A stretch of 64,000 bases of DNA from a bacterium (GTDB lineage: Bacteria > Vulcanimicrobiota > Vulcanimicrobiia > Vulcanimicrobiales > Vulcanimicrobiaceae), in assembly GCA_021805775.1 (NCBI GenBank), contig JAJZED010000001.1, positions 216,992 to 280,991 on the forward strand. Direction: 5' to 3'. The translations under genes and the position numbers were made by a program. Positions 17,840 through 26,749 of this stretch are shown piece after piece; within the stretch, counting starts at the first letter, position 1; each line of letters opens with the position of its first letter. Under the pieces are notes generated by a model that saw nothing but the letters and a program-made list of their open reading frames with translations, did not search any database and had not been told where the DNA came from.

Positions 17840-19362
17840 ACTCCGCCCGAGCGTTCGATCAACGCGATCTCCTCGCGATGCGCTTCGTCGAGCGCCTCTT
17901 CGCGGCCGCGTAACATCGAGATACCGGCGGCGATGATTGCAAGTGCGGCAAAGACGAAGAGGACGTCGTGAATGCCGGCGAGCAGATCGGCGCGCGGTGC
18001 GTCGAGCGTATCGCGGAAGTGGCCGTAGCTCGCGATCGCCCAAGAAAGCAGCGACGATGCGACCGCGACGCCGAGGCTCGTTCCCAACGTGCGCGTAACG
18101 TTGAGCACGCCGCCAGCCGCCCCCAATCGATGCAGCGGCGCGGCCCCCATTATCGCGCTGTTGTTCGGCGACGTAAAGAGCCCCTGACCGAGCCCGAAGA
18201 TCGCCAGCAGTGCGGTGACGGCAAGCAGCGAGCCCGGCGCGCCGTCGAGCGCGAATGCGAGCCCGACGAGCGAGAGCGCAGCGATCGCCATGCCGATCGC
18301 CGTCAGCCAGCGCGGGCCAAGTTTATCGGAGAGCGCACCGGCGAACGGCGCGACGATACCGAGCGCGATGGGGATCGTTGCCAAGCGCAGCCCGGCGGCG
18401 AACGGCGCGTCGTGATAGCCGCCTTCAAGCGCGAACGGCACTAATAAGAACACGCCGAAAAGCAAACCATAGGAGATGAGCCCGGCGAGATTTCCGGCGC
18501 TAAATGCGTGCGATTGAAAGAGCGTGAGATCGATCAACGGCGGTTTGGCGCGACGCTGGTGGAGCACGAAGACCGCGATGAGTGCCAGGCCGCCGATCGC
18601 GCAGCCGATAAAGAGCGGCGAGACGAGGCCCCAACTCGGTGCTTCGCTCAGTGCGATCAGCACCAGCGCGAGCGCCGGGGTGAGGAGCCAGGCGCCGAGC
18701 CAGTCGAAGCCGCGATCGTGCAGATGCATCCCTTCGGTCCGCGGAAGCACGAACCAACCGAGGATCGTTCCGAGAATGCCCGCCGGGACGTTGATCCAGA
18801 AGACCCAGCGCCAGCCGATCGCCTGAATGAGAAGCCCGCCGAGCGCGGGCCCCAACGAAAGCCCGATTGCTTGCGCCGCTCCCTGTATGCCGATCGCCCG
18901 ACCGCGCCGTTGCGGCCCCGCCGCGGCAGTGATAATTGCGACGCTGTTCGCTTGCAAAAGCCCCGCGCCGATCGCTTGCAACACGCGCGCGGCGATGAGA
19001 ACGCCGAGCGAATGCGCGAAACCGCAGAGCGCCGAGCCAAGAATAAAGACGAGAAATCCGCCGGTATAGAGGAGTTTCCGACCGTAGATATCGGCGAGCC
19101 GTCCGAAGATCGGGAGCGTGGACGCGAGCACGAGCAGATACGCAAGCGATACCCAACTAACGTCGGCGAGCGAAGAGCGAAATGTCGTCTGTAACGTCGG
19201 CAGGACGAGTTGAGCGATACTCGCGTCGAGTTGCCCCATGAACGCACCGATGCAGACCGTTCCGACGACGAGCCAGGGATAGTTTTCCCTGCGGGCAAGC
19301 GCGGCGAGCGGCCCGGGCTCCCAGTGGGTCGAACCTTCCGGTGTCGGCGTCGTGTCGTTCAT
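17836..19362 (-). CDS. MFS transporter, DHA2 (EmrB/QacA) family
   Basis: 508 aa with about 14 hydrophobic segments. The N-terminal signature GAFMGQLDASIAQLVLPTL is the DHA2 pattern (LDxxIVxxALP). Motif A-like RLADIYGRKLLY follows, then LLQANSVAIITAAAGPQRRGRAIG (motif C region). Proton-driven export of drugs or metabolites across the inner membrane is expected. 18 bp downstream of the TauE gene and coupled to the repeat-protein gene. Confidence 0.9.
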   Translation of the reverse strand: MNDTTPTPEGSTHWEPGPLAALARRENYPWLVVGTVCIGAFMGQLDASIAQLVLPTLQTTFRSSLADVSWVSLAYLLVLASTLPIFGRLADIYGRKLLYTGGFLVFILGSALCGFAHSLGVLIAARVLQAIGAGLLQANSVAIITAAAGPQRRGRAIGIQGAAQAIGLSLGPALGGLLIQAIGWRWVFWINVPAGILGTILGWFVLPRTEGMHLHDRGFDWLGAWLLTPALALVLIALSEAPSWGLVSPLFIGCAIGGLALIAVFVLHQRRAKPPLIDLTLFQSHAFSAGNLAGLISYGLLFGVFLLVPFALEGGYHDAPFAAGLRLATIPIALGIVAPFAGALSDKLGPRWLTAIGMAIAALSLVGLAFALDGAPGSLLAVTALLAIFGLGQGLFTSPNNSAIMGAAPLHRLGAAGGVLNVTRTLGTSLGVAVASSLLSWAIASYGHFRDTLDAPRADLLAGIHDVLFVFAALAIIAAGISMLRGREEALDEAHREEIALIERSGGV

Positions 19363-19380
19363 GAGTTCCTAGCGTACCCC

Positions 19381-20154
19381 TTAGAGGACGTGTGTGTCTC
19401 GCAGCAACATCGCAGCTGCGGCGAGCAAGAGTGCGAACGAAACGACCGCGAGCAGTTGTGCGGCATGCAAGCGAGCGGCGAAGCGCGGCCCGAGCGCTCC
19501 CCCGGCGATCCCGCCGAGAAAGAGCGGAATCGCGCGCAAAAAGTCGACATTGCCGGCGGCAGCGTGTGCGGCAAACCCGAACGGCGACGTCAGTGCGATA
19601 GCAAATTGCGAAGTTGCGGTGATGCTGTGGATCGGAACGTCGGAGAAATACGCGAGCGCGGGAACGATGGCGATGCCGCCGCCGATGCCGAAGAGCCCCC
19701 CGAGAATACCGGCAAAAAAACCGGCGAGCAGCGAGGCGACGGGGTGCATCGTTCGCGGCGCTCCATCGCGGTTGGTGCCGGAGAGTGCGAGGCGCGAGCG
19801 GCGTAGCGCAAAGTCGAGGGCGACACCGACGACGAGCGCGGCGAAGAGCCAATCGAAGATCGGGCTTGCGATGCGCTCGACGATCCGCGAGCCGAGAAGC
19901 GCGCCGGGGATGCCTCCGGCGACGACCAGCAGCCCTACGCGGAGGTTCACGCGTCGCGCCCGCAGATTCGCGAGCGTACTGCTCGCACCGTTCGCCACGA
20001 CCATCGCTAACGACATCCCCGCCGCCTCGGCGGGTGCGAACCCGAATGCGAGCCGCAGAATCGGCACCATCAGAAATCCGCCGCCAAGCCCGACCATCGA
20101 GCCCAGCGCGCTCGCCGCAAGCGCCGCAACGAAGAGCGCGAGGGCGACGATCAC
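19381..20154 (-). CDS. TauE/SafE-family anion permease
   Basis: 257 aa from a GTG overlapping the cyclase stop (GTGA). Eight or so membrane segments in two repeats; the family motif is seen twice: ASALGSMVGLGGGFLMVPIL and FFAGILGGLFGIGGGIAIVP. Members move sulfite, sulfoacetate or other small organic anions. The substrate is not inferable from the neighbours (adenylate cyclase upstream, DHA2 exporter downstream). Confidence 0.88.
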   Translation of the reverse strand: MIVALALFVAALAASALGSMVGLGGGFLMVPILRLAFGFAPAEAAGMSLAMVVANGASSTLANLRARRVNLRVGLLVVAGGIPGALLGSRIVERIASPIFDWLFAALVVGVALDFALRRSRLALSGTNRDGAPRTMHPVASLLAGFFAGILGGLFGIGGGIAIVPALAYFSDVPIHSITATSQFAIALTSPFGFAAHAAAGNVDFLRAIPLFLGGIAGGALGPRFAARLHAAQLLAVVSFALLLAAAAMLLRDTHVL

Positions 20155-22058
20155 GCCGTGGTTGCTGCGGGCGGCGCTTCGCGTTGCGGCACGACGACGT
20201 CGAAGATGCGCAAGGGTTCGACTTTGCCTTTTACGGTTACCGGGTCGAGTTCGCTGACGTCGACGAGCCCTCGTACCTCGTTGTAGGTCGTCTCGCTGAT
20301 GATGATTTGGCCACCTTTGGCGACGTTATAGAGGCGCGCCGCCGTGTTGACGTTGTCGCCGATTACCGTATAGTTCATGCGGGAACTCGAACCGAGATTC
20401 CCCATCACGACTTCGCCGGTGTTGATGCCCATGCCGACGGTGAAGACTTTCCGCCCCTGCGCCGCCCATTTATCCGCGAGTTCGGCGATGCGTTGTTGCT
20501 GTTCGATCGCCGCTAACACGGCATTTTTGGCGTCGTCGGGCGTTTGATAGGGCGCGGAAAAAACGGCCATAACGCAATCGCCGATGAACTTGTCGACGTA
20601 ACCGCCGTATTTGAAAATGATCTTTACCATCTCTTCGAAGTACTCGTTGAGCTGGTGATAGATGTCCTCCGGGCTCATCGTTTCCGACATCGCGGTGAAT
20701 CCGCGAATATCGCTGTAGAAAATCGTCGACTTGACGCGCTTGCCTTTGAGCGAGAGCGCGCCGGAGGGATCCTCGGATTCGAGAATTTCGGCGACGACGG
20801 CCGGGCTGACGTGCATGCCGAACAAATTGGTGACGACGCGACGTTGCGAGCCTTCGAGGATAGTTCTAAATGCGGCGACGAAAGTGACTGCGAGAATCAT
20901 CGCGACGACGACGTGGATGAAATCGAACCAAACGAGGTGCGTGACGAAGATCGCCATATCGATCCAGGCATACGCGAGGATCGTCGCCGCAGAAACGACG
21001 AGCGCAATCGCGAAACGCGCCGACATGAGGAAGAGCGCGAGGAGGATCGGCAACAGCACGATGAGCGCGATATCGATCCAGGTCGGAAGCGTTTTAATGT
21101 AGATGCCGCGCAACATCTGGTCGGTGAGTCGCGCGTTGACGTAGACTCCCGGCATTTTGCCGCGCGCCGTGATAACGAAGTCGCCGAGCGCTTGCGCGGT
21201 CGCTCCGACGTAGATCAATCGTCCTTTAGCGAAGAGTCGCAATTGCGAGATGGGGACCGTCAACGCATCGGCAAGCGACATCTGCCCGCCGCCGATGAAG
21301 GTAGGGGCGGTGCTCTGCTCGCTGCCGACGCGGCCGCTGACCGCTTGCGTCGATGCGTAGTGCGGCGGCAATAAGAGAATGCGCCCGTGCAATCGCGGGG
21401 TTTTTGCGAAGTCGATCGTATGGCCGAGGTAGGTCTGTGCCGCCGCCGCAGCGAGCGAATAGAACGTCTCGTCGGAGAAGAAGCCCGAGCCGCTGGTGCG
21501 AATTTTTGGGAATTGCCCCGATGTGTAACTGCCGACGCTATCGGAACTCGAAAAACCCATCGCCGCGACGTGCTGCGCGAGGACGGGAATCACCGGTTCG
21601 ATCCCGATCTGTCCGGTCGTCGTGGTATTGAGCGCGTAGGCGAGCACCGTGGGCACCTTGGCGATCGCTTTCCCGAAGAGCGCATCCTGTCGGGCACTCG
21701 GGCTGGGATCGAGAAAATCGATATCGAAGGCGACGGTTCTTGCCCCGGCTTTTGCGAGCCGATCGAGCAGCGTTCCATAGACGCCGCGGCGGAAGGGCCA
21801 GGTTCCCAGCCCCGCGTTCGTGTGACCGCTCAGCGAATAATCGTCGAGCGTGATCATCGCGAGGTTGTCGTTCGGGCTTCCATATCCCGGGTTTTTGAGG
21901 CCGATGCGATCGGCGTGCGCGAGCACCGTAATGTGTGCGATGTAATCGGCGAGCCGTGAAAGTTGAGGATTTTGCGAGTAGAAGGTTGCGATACCGATTC
22001 CGCTTGCGACGAGCGCGAGCGCCAGTGCGATGCCGAGCGACTGCAGTTTCTTCTTCAC
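20151..22058 (-). CDS. CHASE2-domain class III adenylate cyclase
   Basis: 635 aa from GTG 22056-22058. N-terminal membrane segment, then an extracytoplasmic CHASE2 sensor (~60-300, with NLAMITLDDYSL, WPFRRGVYGTLLDRLAKAGA and GRLIYVGATAQALGDF), three or four membrane segments (~310-400) and a class III cyclase domain. Metal-binding Asp are in FYSDIRGFT and FIGDCVMAVF. The purine-selecting Lys/Asp pair (VDKFIGD; VIGDNVNTAARL) points to ATP, giving cAMP. Signal unknown. Its stop is coupled to tauE. Confidence 0.93.
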   Translation of the reverse strand: MKKKLQSLGIALALALVASGIGIATFYSQNPQLSRLADYIAHITVLAHADRIGLKNPGYGSPNDNLAMITLDDYSLSGHTNAGLGTWPFRRGVYGTLLDRLAKAGARTVAFDIDFLDPSPSARQDALFGKAIAKVPTVLAYALNTTTTGQIGIEPVIPVLAQHVAAMGFSSSDSVGSYTSGQFPKIRTSGSGFFSDETFYSLAAAAAQTYLGHTIDFAKTPRLHGRILLLPPHYASTQAVSGRVGSEQSTAPTFIGGGQMSLADALTVPISQLRLFAKGRLIYVGATAQALGDFVITARGKMPGVYVNARLTDQMLRGIYIKTLPTWIDIALIVLLPILLALFLMSARFAIALVVSAATILAYAWIDMAIFVTHLVWFDFIHVVVAMILAVTFVAAFRTILEGSQRRVVTNLFGMHVSPAVVAEILESEDPSGALSLKGKRVKSTIFYSDIRGFTAMSETMSPEDIYHQLNEYFEEMVKIIFKYGGYVDKFIGDCVMAVFSAPYQTPDDAKNAVLAAIEQQQRIAELADKWAAQGRKVFTVGMGINTGEVVMGNLGSSSRMNYTVIGDNVNTAARLYNVAKGGQIIISETTYNEVRGLVDVSELDPVTVKGKVEPLRIFDVVVPQREAPPAATTA

Positions 22059-22094
22059 GGTCTGCCCTCTCCGGCGCGAGCGCCGACGGCGTGA

Positions 22095-22655
22095 TTAGTT
22101 GACGCGGCCGATATAACGTCGATCGCGCGTGTCGATACGAATGACGGTGTCGGGCTCGATGAAGAGCGGCACCTGAACGGTCGCGCCGGTCTCAAGTTTC
22201 GCGGGCTTGGTCGTGTTCGTCGCGGTGTCGCCTTTAAAGCCGGGGTCGGTCTCGACGATGCGCAATTCGACATGCGGCGGAAGTTCGACGCCGATCGCCG
22301 TTCCGTCGTGGAACTGGACGTCAACGGACATGCCGTCCCTAAGGAAGTCGGCAGGGCCGCCGATGAGATCGCGCTGGATCGTCACGTTCTCGAACGACTC
22401 TTGATCCATGAAGTGGAAACCTTCGTCGTCGTTGTAGAGCATCTGCATCGTGCGATTGTCGAGCGTCGCTCGTTCGACTTTCTCCCCGGCGCGGAACGTG
22501 CGCTCGACCGTCGCTCCGGTGCGAACGTTTTTGAGACGGGTCCTCACGAATGCCGAGCCCTTGCCGGGTTTTACGTGGAGAAATTCGATCACGGTCCAGA
22601 GATTGTTGTCCAGCAGAATCGTGACACCATTACGAAAATCGTTCGATGAGATCAT
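22095..22655 (-). CDS. efp: Translation elongation factor P
   Basis: 186 aa from ATG 22653-22655 (MISSNDFRNG). Three OB-like domains in standard order. The modified loop reads HVKPGKGSAFVRTR, so the tip residue is Lys, the type modified by EpmA or left bare; no modification genes are visible here. The C-terminal IDTRDRRYIGRVN matches family ends. It relieves ribosome stalling at polyproline. Two proteins in this window with Pro-rich runs (3000-4370, 47966-49957) are plausible clients. Confidence 0.96.
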   Translation of the reverse strand: MISSNDFRNGVTILLDNNLWTVIEFLHVKPGKGSAFVRTRLKNVRTGATVERTFRAGEKVERATLDNRTMQMLYNDDEGFHFMDQESFENVTIQRDLIGGPADFLRDGMSVDVQFHDGTAIGVELPPHVELRIVETDPGFKGDTATNTTKPAKLETGATVQVPLFIEPDTVIRIDTRDRRYIGRVN

Positions 22656-22702
22656 AGCCCGCCCCAATACGGGCCGCGCCTCGCGAAGCCCTGTGCGCCG
22701 CG

Positions 22703-24598
22703 CTAGCGGAAGAGTGCGAGAAAAGTCTCCGGCAGGGCGTTCGCCTGCGCGAGAACGGCGGTGCCGACCTGCTCCTCGATCCGCGTCTGCGTGAAGCGCG
22801 TGCTCGCGGCCCCGACGTTAAGATCGCGAATGGTCGAGACCGATGCCTGCAGGTTCAGGGCGGCGAGCGCGTCGTTTTGCTCGTCCGCCTGCAGGCGGAC
22901 GCCGAAGGCTCCGAGCCCCGCCCGTTCGGCGAGGACTCGCTGGATCGCGAAGTCGCTCTGGCCGATCGCGTCTTCGGCGGCGAGCGTCGGGTCGTTGCCG
23001 GAGCCTGCGACGAGCGAGATCGTCGCGACCCGCAATGCTTGCGCGGTGACCGCCGGGAGCGAGAACGCGATGGTATCGCCCTCCGACGCCCCGGCGAGGA
23101 CGTCGAGCGCCGGGGCATCGGGGTTCGCCTGCGCCGGGCTCGCTTGGAGCGCCTTCACATACGCCGTCGAGCCCGCGTCGGCACTCGTAAAACTCCCCAA
23201 CGTAATCGAAACTCCATCGAAGAGCGAACTCGTCGAGCCGGGCGCAAGTAGCGTCGAACTCGTCGTTTGTTGCTGCGTTGCGGTGTTGTAGAAGCTCTCT
23301 TGCACGGCGATCGAAACCCCCGTGTTAACGACCTGCAACTTGATGCTGCCGTCGTAGGTGTTGCTGACCGTGCCGTTTCCGACCGGTGCGAGGGCGTAGG
23401 CGCCGCTTGGGAACGCCGTCGGGAGCGAGAGCGTGTAGGAGGTCGACGTGTAGGAAAGCACCGTTCCGATATAGACGCCGGCGGGGAAATTACCGGCGTC
23501 GAGGATATCGACTTGTTGCCCCGGTGGTGATGGGTTGCTGACGGTGCCGTAGGTTATCGTGTAGGGGCCGGGCCCCGCGCCGGCAGCGATTCCGTCGAAG
23601 TGCGAGCTTCCAATATAGTCGCCGGCAGCGTGCGCGAAGGCGAAATCGGCGACGAACGTCGTGGGGCCGAGCACCTGTTGGACGGTAACGACTTCGGGGT
23701 TTGGGGGAAACGGCAGCTGTAATTCTTGGCCGACGTAGAGTGGCTGTGCGGTTCCGCTTATCGCGACCACATTTTCGCCGGGAGTGACGGCGTTCGTCAG
23801 CGATCCGTTGACGTCGTTGCGAATTTGCGCGCCGCTGCTCAATGCCTGCGGAAAGATCGCCGTAATAGTTTTGGTAGCCGCATCGACTGCGAGCACTTGA
23901 ATCGCCGGCCCGTTGTAACCTGCCGGCACGAGCGAATCGCCGGGAACGATGCCGACGGTGCTGCCGACGGTCACGCTCTGCGGGGCGGTCGAGGCGGGAA
24001 CGTTCTGTGTGAGCGCATTGTAGTAAATGGGACGCTGATACGCCGGAATCGTCCGGGCATCGGCGACGAGTCGGCCGAAGTTGCTTCCCGGCGCTCCGGC
24101 GTTGGTGGCAAGGACGCTATTGGCTTGCACCGTAACGCTCGCAGCGACCGCGGGCACGAAACCGGCATGGCTGCCGTCGAGCAGCGATGCACCGTTAAAC
24201 GTGACGTTCTGCGATATGCGATTCACCTCGAGCAGCAATTGCGAAACCTCGGCCTGGAGGTTGGCGCGATCGCCCGTGCTTTCAACGCTTGAGGAGGCCT
24301 CAACCGCGAGCGTGCGAATGCGCGTGAGGATGTCGGTAACGCTCGCCAGCGCCCCGTCGGCAACGTTGACTGCGTCCGCAGCGCTCTGCACGTTGCTCTG
24401 CGCGCGTTCGAAGCCGTTCACGCGCGCGGTGAGCGATTGCGAGATCGCGAGCCCGGATGGGTCGTCGGCCGCGCTATTGATGCGCAGGCCGGAAGCGAGT
24501 TGCCGGGCTTCGTTCGTCAATTGCTCGGTGGTGCGATCCAGAGCGGTACGGGCCGCGTCGGATGCAGCGTTCGAGGCGAGCGAGAAGCTGAAAGACAT
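22703..24598 (-). CDS. Flagellin with large central variable domain
   Basis: 631 aa from ATG 24596-24598. The conserved N-terminal D0/D1 domain shows LASGLRINSAADDPSGLAIS and NVQSAADAVNVADGALASV. The C-terminal D1/D0 domain (NDALAALNLQASVSTIRDLNVG ... ALPETFLALFR) is also present. About 370 residues of beta-rich insert lie between, with no Cys. It is secreted and polymerised into the filament by the flagellar type III system, but no other flagellar gene is in the window. It sits alone between efp and plsY. Confidence 0.93.
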   Translation of the reverse strand: MSFSFSLASNAASDAARTALDRTTEQLTNEARQLASGLRINSAADDPSGLAISQSLTARVNGFERAQSNVQSAADAVNVADGALASVTDILTRIRTLAVEASSSVESTGDRANLQAEVSQLLLEVNRISQNVTFNGASLLDGSHAGFVPAVAASVTVQANSVLATNAGAPGSNFGRLVADARTIPAYQRPIYYNALTQNVPASTAPQSVTVGSTVGIVPGDSLVPAGYNGPAIQVLAVDAATKTITAIFPQALSSGAQIRNDVNGSLTNAVTPGENVVAISGTAQPLYVGQELQLPFPPNPEVVTVQQVLGPTTFVADFAFAHAAGDYIGSSHFDGIAAGAGPGPYTITYGTVSNPSPPGQQVDILDAGNFPAGVYIGTVLSYTSTSYTLSLPTAFPSGAYALAPVGNGTVSNTYDGSIKLQVVNTGVSIAVQESFYNTATQQQTTSSTLLAPGSTSSLFDGVSITLGSFTSADAGSTAYVKALQASPAQANPDAPALDVLAGASEGDTIAFSLPAVTAQALRVATISLVAGSGNDPTLAAEDAIGQSDFAIQRVLAERAGLGAFGVRLQADEQNDALAALNLQASVSTIRDLNVGAASTRFTQTRIEEQVGTAVLAQANALPETFLALFR

Positions 24599-24680
24599 CG
24601 GTCCGCGCACCTACGCCCCGGCTGAGTCGCCCCCCTTCCGGAGGCCGAGAAAAACGCCTTTCCGCATTTTACGAACGCGC

Positions 24681-25295
24681 CTAGCGTTTTTTCGCCGCGC
24701 GCCCCTTCAAAAACGGAATCGGGTTCTCGGTCCCACTGCGTAATCGCTCGATATTCTCGCGATGGCGGAAGATGATGAGGATTGCGACCGCGGCTCCATA
24801 GAGCGTCTCCCACAACGAACGCGTGAAGAACGCGAGCGACGGGATGACGAGCAGACCGGCGAGCATCGAGCCGACCGAAGAGTATGGCGTAAGGACGATT
24901 GCGCCGAGCAACCATCCGGCAACGGCGACGGCGACGGCGAGGGGGCTAAGCGCAAGCGTCGCGCCGAGCATCGTTGCGACGCCTTTACCGCCGTTAAATC
25001 CCAGCCACGGAGAGAAGCAATGGCCGAGGACCGCCGCGATCGCGGCGACCGCCTGAATTGCATCGCCGGTTCCGAAACGAGCGGCGAGAAGAACGGGGAG
25101 CGCGCCTTTCGCGACGTCGAGCAGTAAAACTGCGATCGCACCACGTTTTCCGAGCGACCGAAGTGCGTTCATCGCGCCGATATTCCCGGATCCTTGCGCG
25201 CGGATGTCGGTGGAGAAGAAGAGGCGCCCGACGACGAGTCCGAACGGAATCGAGCCGACGGCGAAGGCAAAGAGTCCTATGAGGGCGTTGGCCAT
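24681..25295 (-). CDS. plsY: Glycerol-3-phosphate acyltransferase PlsY
   Basis: 204 aa, ATG start, five membrane segments. Conserved loops: GSIPFGLVVGR, DIRAQGSGNIGAMNALR and LGFNGGKGVATMLG. It transfers acyl from acyl-phosphate to glycerol-3-phosphate, the first step of phospholipid synthesis in the inner membrane. Its 5' end overlaps the 3' end of der by 19 bp. Confidence 0.96.
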   Translation of the reverse strand: MANALIGLFAFAVGSIPFGLVVGRLFFSTDIRAQGSGNIGAMNALRSLGKRGAIAVLLLDVAKGALPVLLAARFGTGDAIQAVAAIAAVLGHCFSPWLGFNGGKGVATMLGATLALSPLAVAVAVAGWLLGAIVLTPYSSVGSMLAGLLVIPSLAFFTRSLWETLYGAAVAILIIFRHRENIERLRSGTENPIPFLKGRAAKKR

Positions 25296-26686
25296 GCCGA
25301 GTCCTCGCGTTCCTCGCCGCGACGCGGGCGAAATTCGATCGTCAACGGTACGCCTTCAAAATCGTACGCTTCGCGAATCGTATGTTCGAGGAAGCGTCGG
25401 TAGGACGGTTGCACCAAATCGGGATCGTTACAATGCATGATAAAGAGCGGGGGATGCGCCGCGACCTGTGCGGCGTAAAAAATGCGCAGCGCTTTTCCAC
25501 CGGAGATCGGCGCCGGGTGCGCCATCACCGCGTCGCGGATCAAGGCATTGAGCTGTCCCGTCGGCGCGCGACGGTCGAGGTTCTCGCAGACGTGAGCGAC
25601 CAGCGGCATGAGCCCGCCGAGTTTCCGATGCGTCATCGCCGAGAGAAACGTAATCGGAGCGAATCGCGCGAACGGAAGCATATCGTAGATGGCGTTTTTG
25701 AGGTCGCCTTGTTGGTATTCACCCTGCTCGCGCACGATATCCCATTTATTGCCGACCAAGATGACGCCCTTGCGTTCTTCGATCGCGAGGCCGACGAGAC
25801 GACGGTCTTGCGCAGTGATGCCGTGCATCGAATCGAAGACGACGAGCGCGATATCGCAACGGGCGAGTGCATTGAGGCTTCGCAACGTCGCATAGTATTC
25901 GATATCGCCGATCGCCTCGGGGCGCTTGCGCATGCCGGCGGTATCGACGAGTCGATATTTGCCACCGCGCCAAATCAACTCGGTATCGATTGCATCGCGC
26001 GTGGTTCCCGCGACGTCGGAGACGATTGCGCGCTCTTGGCCGACGAGCGCGTTGAGAAGCGAAGATTTTCCCACGTTGGGGCGGCCGACGATCGCCAACG
26101 ATATTTCATCGCTGCGCACGGCGTTGGGCGTGTTCTCCGGCAGCGCCTCAACGATTCGGTCGAGGAGATCGCCCGTGCCCTCGCCGTGGATCGCCGAGAC
26201 GACGATCGGAACGCCGAAGCCCAAGCGTGAAAACTCCGCGGTCGCGCTATCGGCGGCGTTTGGAGACTCGGCCTTGTTGGCGACCAGAATAATCTTCCTA
26301 CGGATCCGCCGGAGGATGGTGGCGACCTCTTCATCGAGGGGGTTCGCCCCTTCACGAGCGTCGACGACGAAGAGAATCGCATCGGCGGCGGCCGCCGCCG
26401 CCTCGGCCTGTCGGCGGGTCGTTTCGGCGAAGGCGTCGCCATGGGCGACCGCTGCCTCGGGGTCGATTCCGGCGGTGTCGACGAGATTAAAGGTGTGGCC
26501 CTGCCATTCCGCGAGGGCGTAGAGCCGGTCGCGGGTGACTCCGGGGGTGTCCTCGACGATCGCCAAGCGAGCGCCGACGAGTCGGTTGAAGAGTGCGCTC
26601 TTCCCGACGTTGGGGCGGCCGACGATGGCGACGGTCGCCGGTTCGACGCGCGCGAGAACCGGCGTCTCCGATGCTTCTAAATCCAC
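25277..26686 (-). CDS. der: Ribosome-assembly GTPase Der (EngA)
   Basis: 469 aa from GTG 26684-26686. Two GTPase domains in tandem: GRPNVGKSALFNRL with DTPGVTRDR and DTAGI, and GRPNVGKSSLLNAL with DVAGTTRDAID and DTAGMRKR. NKAE and NKWD complete the G4 motifs. A C-terminal KH-like domain follows. Required for 50S maturation. Overlaps plsY downstream; divergent from miaB with 63 bp between starts, which must hold both promoters. Confidence 0.97.
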   Translation of the reverse strand: MDLEASETPVLARVEPATVAIVGRPNVGKSALFNRLVGARLAIVEDTPGVTRDRLYALAEWQGHTFNLVDTAGIDPEAAVAHGDAFAETTRRQAEAAAAAADAILFVVDAREGANPLDEEVATILRRIRRKIILVANKAESPNAADSATAEFSRLGFGVPIVVSAIHGEGTGDLLDRIVEALPENTPNAVRSDEISLAIVGRPNVGKSSLLNALVGQERAIVSDVAGTTRDAIDTELIWRGGKYRLVDTAGMRKRPEAIGDIEYYATLRSLNALARCDIALVVFDSMHGITAQDRRLVGLAIEERKGVILVGNKWDIVREQGEYQQGDLKNAIYDMLPFARFAPITFLSAMTHRKLGGLMPLVAHVCENLDRRAPTGQLNALIRDAVMAHPAPISGGKALRIFYAAQVAAHPPLFIMHCNDPDLVQPSYRRFLEHTIREAYDFEGVPLTIEFRPRRGEEREDSAWPTPS

Positions 26687-26749
26687 CGCCGGGAGATTGG
26701 CGGTCCGGTCGGAGTTTGCCCGCCTCGCGCCGAAGAGAGCCGATCTTCC

